A stretch of DNA of 63,363 bases from assembly GCA_964522665.1 (NCBI GenBank), contig CAZFVY010000028.1, positions 1-63,363 on the forward strand, in the 5' to 3' direction. How positions within the stretch are numbered: the first letter of the stretch is position 1; each line of letters begins with the position of its first letter. Source of the stretch: CAZFVY01 sp964522665. Its GTDB lineage: Bacteria; Verrucomicrobiota; Verrucomicrobiia; Limisphaerales; CAZFVY01. The translations under genes and the position numbers were made by a program. The notes below the pieces were generated by a model. It had not been told where the DNA came from. It saw only the letters and a list, made by a program, of their open reading frames with translations, and ran no database searches. Below, piece after piece: positions 25,919 through 33,099 of the stretch.

Positions 25919-26557
25919 ATGAAACATCCACTTGCAATGATCGGTTTGGCCGTTTGTCTCCTGACGGCAACGGCGGTCCGCGGCGGTGAGCCGGTCTCTA
26001 TTTTTGACGGCAAGACCTTTAAGGGTTGGGAAGGCGACCTGAAGACAACCTGGCACATCGAGGATGGCGCCTTGGTCGGCGGGCGGATGGAAACGACGGT
26101 GCCGCACAATGAGTTCATCTGCACCGAACGGAGCTATACGAATTTTGTCCTGCGTCTGAAGTTCAAGCTGGTCGGCAAGTCGGGCTTCATCAACGGCGGC
26201 GTCCAGGTCCGCAGCAAGCACGTCGCCAAACCCGCGTATGAACTGAGCGGCTATCAGGCCGACATGGGCGATCCGGAATGGTGGGGCTGCCTCTACGATG
26301 AATCCCGCCGCGATAAAGTCGTGGCCAAGTCCGACATCAAGGAGGTCAACAAAGTCCTGAAGCGCGGCGATTGGAATGACTACGTCGTCCGCTGCGAGGG
26401 CAAGCACATCCAGGTGATCTTAAACGGATACAAAACGGTCGATTACACCGAGCCGGACGACAGCATTGAGCAATTCGGCATCATCGGCCTGCAAGTCCAC
26501 GGCGGTGGGCAGACGGAAGCGTCGTACCGGGATATTACGATTGAGGAGTTGCCGTAG
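25919..26557 (+). CDS. DUF1080 (3-keto-disaccharide hydrolase-like) secreted protein
   Basis: A 212-residue exported protein with a signal peptide (about 1-22, ending VRGG) and one DUF1080 concanavalin-like beta-sandwich: SIFDGKTFKGWEGD, WHIEDGALVGG, FVLRLKFKLVG, NGGVQVRS, and the C-terminal IGLQVHGGGQTEASYRDI are typical. Characterised relatives hydrolyse 3-keto-glycosides. The neighbourhood (secreted esterases and a sugar isomerase-like protein) fits glycoside breakdown, but activity is not proven. Confidence 0.88.
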   Translation: MKHPLAMIGLAVCLLTATAVRGGEPVSIFDGKTFKGWEGDLKTTWHIEDGALVGGRMETTVPHNEFICTERSYTNFVLRLKFKLVGKSGFINGGVQVRSKHVAKPAYELSGYQADMGDPEWWGCLYDESRRDKVVAKSDIKEVNKVLKRGDWNDYVVRCEGKHIQVILNGYKTVDYTEPDDSIEQFGIIGLQVHGGGQTEASYRDITIEELP

Positions 26558-26635
26558 ATACCGTGGATTTGTGACCCGGGTTTTGCCTCTCCTACGTCGC
26601 TGGATGCAGGTATTTGAACGGACTCGAGCGGATTC

Positions 26636-27547
26636 TTACAACAGATTCTGATACGCGAGGAAATTCGTCCGAAAGTAGCGCATGACACGTAGCGGGTCAG
26701 AGCTTTCGGGGATTTCGGCGAGGCAGAAGCAGGTTTTGCCGGCTTCGTTCAGGCGGGTGAAGAGGCGGCGGAAGGGATAGGTTTCGTCGAAGAGGTCGTG
26801 GAGGTGGACCGTAAAAATCTTGTCTTTGACGAGGTCGAAGTTGTGATCAAAGCCGTCGCCGTCGAGGTCGGTGGAATTGGTGTTCCAGCAGACGCCAACG
26901 TTTTTGTGGTCGGCGACGTCGAGCATGCGGCGGATGTTGGGCAGGAGTTGGGATTCACCGCCGTGGACTTCGAGGCGGATTTGAATGCCGTGCTCCTCAC
27001 CAAAAATGCCGATCTCGCGGAGTGAATGGCCGATTTGTTCGAGCGTCTTTTCTTTGGGGACCTCTTTGGGAATTCCGTTGGGCCGGACCTTGACGCCGGG
27101 CGCGCCGACGTCGCGGGCCAAAAGGATGTATTCCTTGGTGGCGGCAAGGTCGCGCTTGAGCTTCTCCTGGTCGGGCGTGTGGTAATCGAAAATGCTGCCC
27201 AGGCCCATGAGCGCAACCTTCGAGTCACGGAATCGACGGCCAACTTCCGCGCGTTGGTCGGCGGTAAGGCTGACCTCGACGCCGTGGGCGTGGGTCGTGC
27301 GGAGTTCGACGCCCTCGAACTTCGTGGCTTCGCAATTCTTGATGATCGTCGGCACGTCCCAATCCTTGGCGATGTTGTAGGTGACGGTTCCCAGGCGCAG
27401 TCGAGAAGGTTGAGCGAGGCTGGGTTGTGGCGTCGCGGCGGGAAGGGAGGTCTCAGCCAAGCCGAGCGTGCCAAGGCTCATGCTCGCGGTCTTCAAGAAG
27501 TGGCGGCGACCAACTCTCGAATTCCTGGCGTTTAGATCGTATTGCAT
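26636..27547 (-). CDS. Tat-exported sugar phosphate isomerase/epimerase-like protein
   Basis: A 303-residue xylose-isomerase-like TIM-barrel protein. It begins with a twin-arginine signal (RVGRRHFLKTASMSLG), so folded export is likely. Barrel features include GVELRTTHAHG, the metal-type residues in IRLEVHGGESQLLPN, GVCWNTNSTD and FTVHLHDLFD. Related proteins near DUF1080 genes in Planctomycetota and Verrucomicrobiota act on sugar derivatives. The reaction here is unknown. It converges on the DUF1080 gene. Confidence 0.82.
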   Translation of the reverse strand: MQYDLNARNSRVGRRHFLKTASMSLGTLGLAETSLPAATPQPSLAQPSRLRLGTVTYNIAKDWDVPTIIKNCEATKFEGVELRTTHAHGVEVSLTADQRAEVGRRFRDSKVALMGLGSIFDYHTPDQEKLKRDLAATKEYILLARDVGAPGVKVRPNGIPKEVPKEKTLEQIGHSLREIGIFGEEHGIQIRLEVHGGESQLLPNIRRMLDVADHKNVGVCWNTNSTDLDGDGFDHNFDLVKDKIFTVHLHDLFDETYPFRRLFTRLNEAGKTCFCLAEIPESSDPLRVMRYFRTNFLAYQNLL

Positions 27548-27693
27548 GGCGAAATGGGTTTGCGCGGCGGTTTTGAAATGGACTCGCGGAGATTAACAGC
27601 GTGAGTCTCGCGGGGCAACTGGTATCAGGGACATGATTTTGACCCGAACAGATTCGGCTTGTCGGTGGCGTGATCCAAGGCAATCGTTCCCGG

Positions 27694-28479
27694 ATGAACG
27701 TTGAGAAGGTCACGGTGGAGAGCATCCGGAGGATGAAGGGGAAGACGCCGATCGCGGCGCTGACCGCCTATGACTATCCCCAAACCCGGTTGCTCGACGA
27801 GGCCGGGATACCGTTCATTTTGGTCGGAGATTCGGTGGGCAACGTTCTCCTCGGCTATCCCGATACGACGCTCGTCACGATGGAAGACATGGTCCATCAC
27901 GTGCGGGCCGCGGCGCGGGCAAAGCCGGCGGCTCTCCTTGTGGCGGATTTGCCGCATCACAGCTACGAGTCGGTGACGAGCGCGCTGGCGAACGCTCGCC
28001 GATTGGTGGCGGCAGGGGCCGAGGCCGTTAAGGCCGAAGGGGGACGAGCCATCATCGAGCAGGCGCGGGCGATCGTGGCGGCAGGAATTCCGTTCTGCGG
28101 CCATCTGGGGATGCTGCCGCAAAAGGTCCATGAGTCGGGCGGCTATCGGGCGATGGGCAAGAGCGACGCGGAACGCCACGATTTGCTGGATGACGCGCGC
28201 GCGTTGGCCGAGGCCGGCGCCTTTGCGATCGTGCTGGAAATCGTCGTGCCGGGAGTGGCGAAGGAAATCACGCGGGCGGTGGCGATTCCAACCATCGGGA
28301 TCGCGTCGGGACCGGACTGTGACGGACAGATTCTCGTGACGAATGATTTGTGGGGGACGACGCCCGGTCGCATCCCGCGGCATGTCAAACCACGCCTGGA
28401 AATCCCCAATCAGATGCGGGCGGCGGTTCGGGAATGGAAGGAAGCTCTCAAATGCCCAGCCTCGGAAGTGATTGTATGA
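27694..28479 (+). CDS. panB: 3-methyl-2-oxobutanoate hydroxymethyltransferase
   Basis: PanB transfers a hydroxymethyl group from methylene-tetrahydrofolate to ketoisovalerate in pantothenate synthesis. The 261-residue protein has KTPIAALTAYDYP, the metal Asp in LVGDSVGN, ADLPHHSY (canonical ADMPF-x-SY, so slightly divergent), EGG, GHLGMLPQ, the catalytic Glu in IVLEIVVP and TIGIASGPDCDGQILV. I start at the ATG at 27694; an upstream in-frame GTG at 27670 adds eight unconserved residues. The stop overlaps the moaC start as ATGA, so the genes are translationally coupled although their pathways differ. Confidence 0.9.
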   Translation: MNVEKVTVESIRRMKGKTPIAALTAYDYPQTRLLDEAGIPFILVGDSVGNVLLGYPDTTLVTMEDMVHHVRAAARAKPAALLVADLPHHSYESVTSALANARRLVAAGAEAVKAEGGRAIIEQARAIVAAGIPFCGHLGMLPQKVHESGGYRAMGKSDAERHDLLDDARALAEAGAFAIVLEIVVPGVAKEITRAVAIPTIGIASGPDCDGQILVTNDLWGTTPGRIPRHVKPRLEIPNQMRAAVREWKEALKCPASEVIV

Positions 28480-28928
28480 AGCGGCTGAGTCACCTTAACG
28501 CGCGCGGAGACGCCAACATGGTGGATGTGTCAGCGAAGCCGGCGCAGACGCGCGAGGCGGTGGCGCAGGGCGAGATTCGGCTCCATCGGGCGACGCTCGA
28601 TTTGGTCGAAGCGCAGCAGGTCGCCAAGGGCAATGTCCTGGCGGCGGCCCGGCTCGCCGGCATCATGGCCGCGAAGAAGACTGGCGAGCTGATCCCGCTT
28701 TGCCACCCGTTGCCGATCACCCACTGCGAGGTCAATTTTACGATTCCAGAAACACGCGACCGCATCGTCATCGCGGCGTCCGCCAAAATTACGGCGCAAA
28801 CGGGGGTGGAAATGGAGGCGTTGACGGCGGTGAGCGTGGCCGCGTTGACGATCTACGACATGTGCAAGGCCGTGGACAAAAAAATGCGCATCACGAACGT
28901 GCGCCTGATTTCAAAGACGAAACGATAA
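28476..28928 (+). CDS. moaC: Cyclic pyranopterin monophosphate synthase
   Basis: MoaC converts the 3',8-cyclo-GTP made by MoaA into cyclic pyranopterin monophosphate for molybdenum cofactor. The 150-residue protein has the N-terminal HLNARGDANMVDVSAKP, the GELIPLCHPLPI motif, VEMEALTAVSVAALTIYDMCKAVDK with catalytic Lys and Asp, and a basic C-terminus. The ATG at 28476 overlaps the panB TGA (ATGA), which decides the start over a longer upstream frame. mogA follows after 4 bp. Confidence 0.95.
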   Translation: MKRLSHLNARGDANMVDVSAKPAQTREAVAQGEIRLHRATLDLVEAQQVAKGNVLAAARLAGIMAAKKTGELIPLCHPLPITHCEVNFTIPETRDRIVIAASAKITAQTGVEMEALTAVSVAALTIYDMCKAVDKKMRITNVRLISKTKR

Positions 28929-28932
28929 CGGT

Positions 28933-29415
28933 ATGGAAATCCAAACTGGCATTATCACGATCTCCGACCGCGCGTCGCGCGGCCTTTACGATGATCTGGG
29001 CGGCCCGGCGGTCAAAAAGGCCGCCGAAGGACACGGCTGGCGAGTGGTGGACGAGAAGCTGACGCCCGACGAGAAACGGGACATTCAGCGGGCGATTCGC
29101 GAGCAGATCGCTCGCGGGTGCCAATTAATCCTGACGACTGGTGGCACCGGCGTCGCGTTGCGCGACGTGACACCGGAAGCGGTCCGGGAGATCGCCATTC
29201 GCGAACTGCCTGGTTTCGGCGAGATCATGCGGATCGAATCGATGAAGATTACCAAGAACGCCATCCTATCCCGGGCGCTGGCGGTGGTCGTCGATAAAGC
29301 GCTCATTATTTGCCTGCCGGGGAAACCGAGCGGGGCGGTTGAGTGCCTGAGTTTCGTGGCCGGGGCGATTCCGCACTGCGTGGAGGTCTTGCAGGAGGTT
29401 CCGACTAGCTGTTGA
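28933..29415 (+). CDS. Molybdenum cofactor biosynthesis protein (MogA/MoaB)
   Basis: A 160-residue MogA/MoaB-fold molybdopterin adenylyltransferase. It carries TGIITISDRASRG at the N-terminus, the TTGGTG molybdopterin-binding motif, RDVTPEAVRE, and LPGKPSGAVECLSF near the C-terminus. It adenylates molybdopterin before molybdate insertion. It starts 4 bp after moaC, so the two are co-transcribed. Other Moa genes are not in the window. Confidence 0.92.
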   Translation: MEIQTGIITISDRASRGLYDDLGGPAVKKAAEGHGWRVVDEKLTPDEKRDIQRAIREQIARGCQLILTTGGTGVALRDVTPEAVREIAIRELPGFGEIMRIESMKITKNAILSRALAVVVDKALIICLPGKPSGAVECLSFVAGAIPHCVEVLQEVPTSC

Positions 29416-29482
29416 CGGCCAATATTGAACTGTCCGGCGGGGAAACAGCGAGTGAAGGCGGAGAGCCCGGCTCTCGATACGC

Positions 29483-30244
29483 TTAGGGCAGCACAAACTT
29501 AGGACGGGTCACCCAATCCTCGCCTTTCACGAAGATGCCTTCGGCGAATTTGGCGGCGCCGCATTGCATTGAGTCGGCGGTTTCGACCAAATCGCGCATC
29601 CAATTGGGAAAGCGATCGGTGAACTTCAACTCGAGAATCACGAGGTCGAAAACGTCGTGCGGCTTCGGGGTTTCGAGGACCGGCCGCGTCGAATGGCTCG
29701 GACCACTGCGAACCTGACGGTCCATCGTCACGCGGACGGGATCCTCCGCGTCACTCTCCCACGCCTCGCGTCGGTAGGAGATGTGCAGCTTGGGCCGGGC
29801 CTGATGGTAAAGCATCAACTCGACGAAGCGCTGCACGGCGACCAAGTCCTCGGCCGAGGAAGAGATAAGGTCGCCCGGCTCGGGGTATTGACCCGCGAGC
29901 AGACGGTCAACCGCCTCGCGTCGGACCCCGCCGCGCTGCTTGAGAATGAGATTGTCCATGCGGCGTTTGACCTCGAAATAGATCGGCGTGGTGGGCCGGG
30001 CGTCATAGTAACGGAGGCGAAGCTTGTAGCGATTCTTGTTGCCGTTGATGGTGTGCCAGTAGGTGTTCAGTCCGCCGGAATCGAGGTAAAGACTGTGGAC
30101 GGGGTAGGCCAAGTCAGGCTGCTTGGCCCCATACTCGTCGATGTCCAGATACGAACGGATGAAGGTGCGCACCTTCGACGCCATCCGCTCTTCGATCAAA
30201 TACTTTATTTCGAACCGCTGATCCTGAAATCGGTTATGACTCAT
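29483..30244 (-). CDS. VTC-domain protein (polyphosphate polymerase-like)
   Basis: A 253-residue VTC-fold protein, the tunnel-fold catalytic domain of inorganic polyphosphate polymerases. It shows FEIKYLI at the start, HSLYLDS, basic tunnel strands YKLRLRYYD and YFEVKRRM, RVTMDRQVR, LVILELKF and a late Lys in GIFVKGEDW. I start at the ATG at 30244 (MSHNRFQDQ); the longer frame adds 23 arginine-rich residues. Bacterial VTC proteins often sit beside CotH or DUF4956 genes, but here it stands alone, divergent from the PH-like gene. Substrate use is inferred from the family. Confidence 0.85.
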   Translation of the reverse strand: MSHNRFQDQRFEIKYLIEERMASKVRTFIRSYLDIDEYGAKQPDLAYPVHSLYLDSGGLNTYWHTINGNKNRYKLRLRYYDARPTTPIYFEVKRRMDNLILKQRGGVRREAVDRLLAGQYPEPGDLISSSAEDLVAVQRFVELMLYHQARPKLHISYRREAWESDAEDPVRVTMDRQVRSGPSHSTRPVLETPKPHDVFDLVILELKFTDRFPNWMRDLVETADSMQCGAAKFAEGIFVKGEDWVTRPKFVLP

Positions 30245-30446
30245 ATTTTCCGCGCGCCGCCCACGGCGCCGAGACGCGGGCGCCCGCGGGGCGAACGCCG
30301 CTCTCTTGGTCAATCATCGGATAGAATGGCCAGAGCGCAAGTGAATCTTGCGCTGGGAGCGGGGGCGATGGCGCCGAAGCGGACGGCGGCAAATTAATTT
30401 GCATCGCATGTTGCGCCGCGCTTAGAGTTTAGAAAAACACCCCGTT

Positions 30447-30776
30447 ATGAGTTCCGAATCTTTTAAGGCCAGCCGATGGACGCGCGGCAATTTTCTGTTC
30501 CCGACGGAGATCGAGGTTACGGATAAGGCGGTGATCCGACGAAAGCGTTCGTGGTTCAGCTGCGACGAAATCAGTGTCGGCCTTTCCAAAGTCGCGTCCG
30601 TGCATCTTCGGACGGGCATGGTTTGGGCCGACATCCTGATCGAGTCCTCCGGGGGCACAGACCCATTGGCCAGCCACGGTCACAACAAGGCGGACGCACG
30701 ACGAATCAAAGAAATGTTGGAAGACTACCAGGCCAATTCGGCGAAACGGGGCGAAGGTCCGCCCGCGGATCGATGA
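30447..30776 (+). CDS. Small PH-domain-like conserved protein
   Basis: A 109-residue soluble protein without signal peptide. The strand pattern (FLFPTEIEVTDKAVIRRKRSWFSCDEISVGLSKVASVHL...) looks like a bacterial pleckstrin-homology fold, followed by a charged helix at the C-terminus. Its TGA overlaps the ATG of the next gene (ATGA at 30773), so it is translationally coupled to the secreted paralogues downstream. The function is unknown. Confidence 0.7.
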   Translation: MSSESFKASRWTRGNFLFPTEIEVTDKAVIRRKRSWFSCDEISVGLSKVASVHLRTGMVWADILIESSGGTDPLASHGHNKADARRIKEMLEDYQANSAKRGEGPPADR

Positions 30777-31372
30777 GCAGAAAGCCGCGGTTGAATAAAG
30801 GATTAGACGGCGCAAGGAACGGCAAGCGCCCGCGGCGCTGCTCCCGAGCCGCGCATCAGAAGCGTTGCCCACTCGCCGAGAGAACGGGCTCCCGGATCGG
30901 TGTTTTCGTGGCGATTTTGCTGGGCCTGACGAGATTGGGACGCGCGGAAGATTTTTCCGCCACGCTCGAGTTGAGCGGGGCCGGAGGGACGCAGAAAACG
31001 GAAAGCGCCGCCGGGTTGGGCCGTCATCGCGAGAAGGCGCGGCCAGTGTTTCATGCGGCCGTCAGTGAGGCGTTGACGTTGCGGTGGAAGTGCTCCAGCC
31101 AGGCGGCGAAACTGTTCGAGAACGTGCTGGTGCATGTCTATGTCGCGCGGGAGGAGAAATTGGATCAGGACGACCCGCCCGATTTGAAGCCGGATCGTGT
31201 GGCGCTGGAGAGCGCGATCACGATGGACTTTAAGGCCGGTGACAGCGCGCACGCGTCGCTGACGTTTCGGGTCGATAAACCGGGAATTTATCTGGTCCGC
31301 GTCGAAGCGCAGGGGGTGGCTGAGAGTTTGCCGCTGGAGCCGTTCGCGGCGTTGGATATGGAGGTCAAATGA
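30773..31372 (+). CDS. Secreted beta-rich protein, paralogue 1
   Basis: A 199-residue protein with an arginine-rich N-terminus, a hydrophobic signal-like segment (about 43-60, ending GRAED) and a beta-rich domain. It aligns with the next protein over the whole mature part: RPVFHAAVSEALTLRW matches RPVFHGKVSEAFTLQF, and KPGIYLVRVEAQG matches RPGVYLLRVESEG. The start at 30773 is set by ATGA overlap with the PH-like gene; the stop overlaps the next start in the same way. I do not recognise a named family. It may bind ligands in the envelope as a small Ig-like module, which is inference only. Confidence 0.75.
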   Translation: MSRKPRLNKGLDGARNGKRPRRCSRAAHQKRCPLAERTGSRIGVFVAILLGLTRLGRAEDFSATLELSGAGGTQKTESAAGLGRHREKARPVFHAAVSEALTLRWKCSSQAAKLFENVLVHVYVAREEKLDQDDPPDLKPDRVALESAITMDFKAGDSAHASLTFRVDKPGIYLVRVEAQGVAESLPLEPFAALDMEVK

Positions 31373-31890
31373 GCGGCGTGTGCCAAATTCAAAAGGCAAG
31401 GCATAGGCGTTTTCGCCGGACCGCGGCGCTGGTAGTGACGGCTTTGATGTGGGCCGGCTCGGCGTGGGCGGAGCACTTCGACATCACGTTGACCGTCGAG
31501 GGCGCGGACGAAAAGCAGGAGGCGTACTCGGACGAAAGTCCGCCGGTTGAAGGGTTGCATACGCGCCCGGTGTTTCACGGCAAGGTTTCAGAGGCGTTCA
31601 CGCTCCAGTTTTTCATGACCTACGTGAATCCACATGACGTGCTTAAGCAGGGAGCGGTTCATTATTTTTTGGCGCCGATCGGGAAGGTCGGACAAAAGGA
31701 GTTGCCAAGCCTGGCGCAAGACGTTGTCGCCGAGGGACGATTGGTCCTCGATTTCAAAACCAAAGGCCGCGCCGGGTTGAAGCAGCAATTTCGGATTTCG
31801 CGCCCGGGAGTCTATCTGCTGCGCGTTGAGTCCGAAGGAAGCAAGAGTGACCACGAGCACTTCTCGGCGATCGAACTCGACATCAAGTAG
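31369..31890 (+). CDS. Secreted beta-rich protein, paralogue 2
   Basis: A 173-residue secreted protein with signal peptide (about 12-35, ending AWAEH) and the same domain as its upstream neighbour. Conserved points are the N-terminal FDITLTVEGADEKQE strand, the RPVFHGKVSEAFTL block and the C-terminal PGVYLLRVESEG...HEHFSAIELDIK. The HEHFSAIEL ending is changed to EPFAALDM in paralogue 1, so the copies have diverged. ATGA coupling to paralogue 1 and the close downstream synthase place it in one operon. Unknown function. Confidence 0.78.
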   Translation: MSGVCQIQKARHRRFRRTAALVVTALMWAGSAWAEHFDITLTVEGADEKQEAYSDESPPVEGLHTRPVFHGKVSEAFTLQFFMTYVNPHDVLKQGAVHYFLAPIGKVGQKELPSLAQDVVAEGRLVLDFKTKGRAGLKQQFRISRPGVYLLRVESEGSKSDHEHFSAIELDIK

Positions 31891-31927
31891 CGGTCGAGGG
31901 GCACATCGCGCTGCGCGCCGCGGGCCG

Positions 31928-33067
31928 GTGACGCGGGCAAAGGCGCTGGCGCGACCGCTCCAACAAGTGGACCGGGTCTTTGTCCAAGAGGGGAGGCGCA
32001 AACTCGTCTATTTCGCCGGCTGCGATTACTTTCGCCTCGCGAGTCACCCGGCGATTCTTAAGGCAGCGCGGGAGGCGATGGGGCGTTTCGGCCTGGGCGT
32101 CTCGGCCTCTCGTTTCACCACCGGCAATCATCAACTTTATGAGGCGCTGGAGGCGGTGTCCGCGCGCTTTTTCGGAGCGCCAGCCGCGGTCCTGACTTCT
32201 GGCGGCTACGCGACCAATCTGGTGGTCGCGCAGGCGTTGGCGGGGCGCGTAACCCACGCGGTGATCGATGCCCAGGCGCACGCCAGTCTGCGGGACGCGG
32301 CGCAGGCGCTTGGCTGTCCGGTCCTTGAATTTCGCCACCTCGATCCGACGAGTTTTGCGGGCGCCGTCCAGACGTGCGGAAAGGGGGCGCGGCTTTTGCT
32401 TTTGACCGATGGGATGTTTCCGTTCGATGGCGCCGTGGCTCCGCTGCGGAAATATGCGGCGGCGCTGCCGTCTAACGGCTGGATGCTGGTGGATGACGCG
32501 CACGGCGCGGGCGTATTGGGGAAACGGGGCCGGGGAGCGGTGGAGGCGGAAGCGGTTAGCCGCCGGCGGATTATCCAAACTGTTTCGCTGGCGAAGGCAT
32601 TCGGGGCGTACGGCGGATTGATTTTAGGCGCGCGCGAGTTCGCGGGGCAACTGCGGCGGCGGAGTCGTCAATTGATCGGCGCAACGCCCGTGCCGTTGCC
32701 GTTGGCGGCGGCGGCGCTGGAAAGCATGCGATTGCTTCGGGCCGACGAGACGTTTCGCCGGCGGTTGCGCGATAATGCCGAACTCGTCCGGGCGTCGCTC
32801 ACCGGCGCGGGCTTCGCGCTGGGGGCCACGCCGAGTCCGATTGTGCCAATCTTGCCACCGACGCCGCAACTGTCGAACCAGTTGGGGCAGGCGTTAAGGA
32901 GCGCCGGCATTCATGCGCCCTTGATCCATTATCCGGGTGGACCGCCGAGCGGCTATTTCAGGTTCGTGATCTCGAGTGAACATTCGCCCGCGCAGTTGAC
33001 GGCTTTGGCGCGCGTTCTAATCGACTGGAGGCGGTTCGGGCTGGGCAAGCATGCGCTCGGGGATTGA
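31928..33067 (+). CDS. Alpha-oxoamine synthase family PLP enzyme (BioF-like)
   Basis: A fold-type I PLP enzyme of the alpha-oxoamine synthase group (BioF, Kbl, HemA, SPT), which condense an acyl-CoA with an amino acid. Visible are SASRFTTGNHQLYEALE, IDAQAHASLRDA with the stacking His, DDAHGAGVLG, and the Schiff-base Lys223 in TVSLAKAFGAYGG. The length (379 residues) is typical. I start at the GTG at 31928; a longer frame extends into the preceding gene and is not conserved. BioF is the closest name, but no other biotin gene is nearby. The adjacent CrtI/PYROXD2-type oxidoreductase suggests another, possibly lipid or amino-ketone, product. Confidence 0.8.
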   Translation: MTRAKALARPLQQVDRVFVQEGRRKLVYFAGCDYFRLASHPAILKAAREAMGRFGLGVSASRFTTGNHQLYEALEAVSARFFGAPAAVLTSGGYATNLVVAQALAGRVTHAVIDAQAHASLRDAAQALGCPVLEFRHLDPTSFAGAVQTCGKGARLLLLTDGMFPFDGAVAPLRKYAAALPSNGWMLVDDAHGAGVLGKRGRGAVEAEAVSRRRIIQTVSLAKAFGAYGGLILGAREFAGQLRRRSRQLIGATPVPLPLAAAALESMRLLRADETFRRRLRDNAELVRASLTGAGFALGATPSPIVPILPPTPQLSNQLGQALRSAGIHAPLIHYPGGPPSGYFRFVISSEHSPAQLTALARVLIDWRRFGLGKHALGD

Positions 33068-33099
33068 AGTTCGCCGCGCCATCATCATCCTCTACGCCC

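Noticed and set aside
25214..26407. Long 397-codon minus-strand frame across the esterase fusion and DUF1080 genes
   Set aside because: It is antisense to two convincing genes and contains the repeat-derived CGGKRSATPLWS peptide.
29461..29475. Hairpin GAGAGC / GCTCTC between mogA and the VTC gene
   Set aside because: Only 6 pairs with a 3-base loop and no T-run; too weak to call a terminator.
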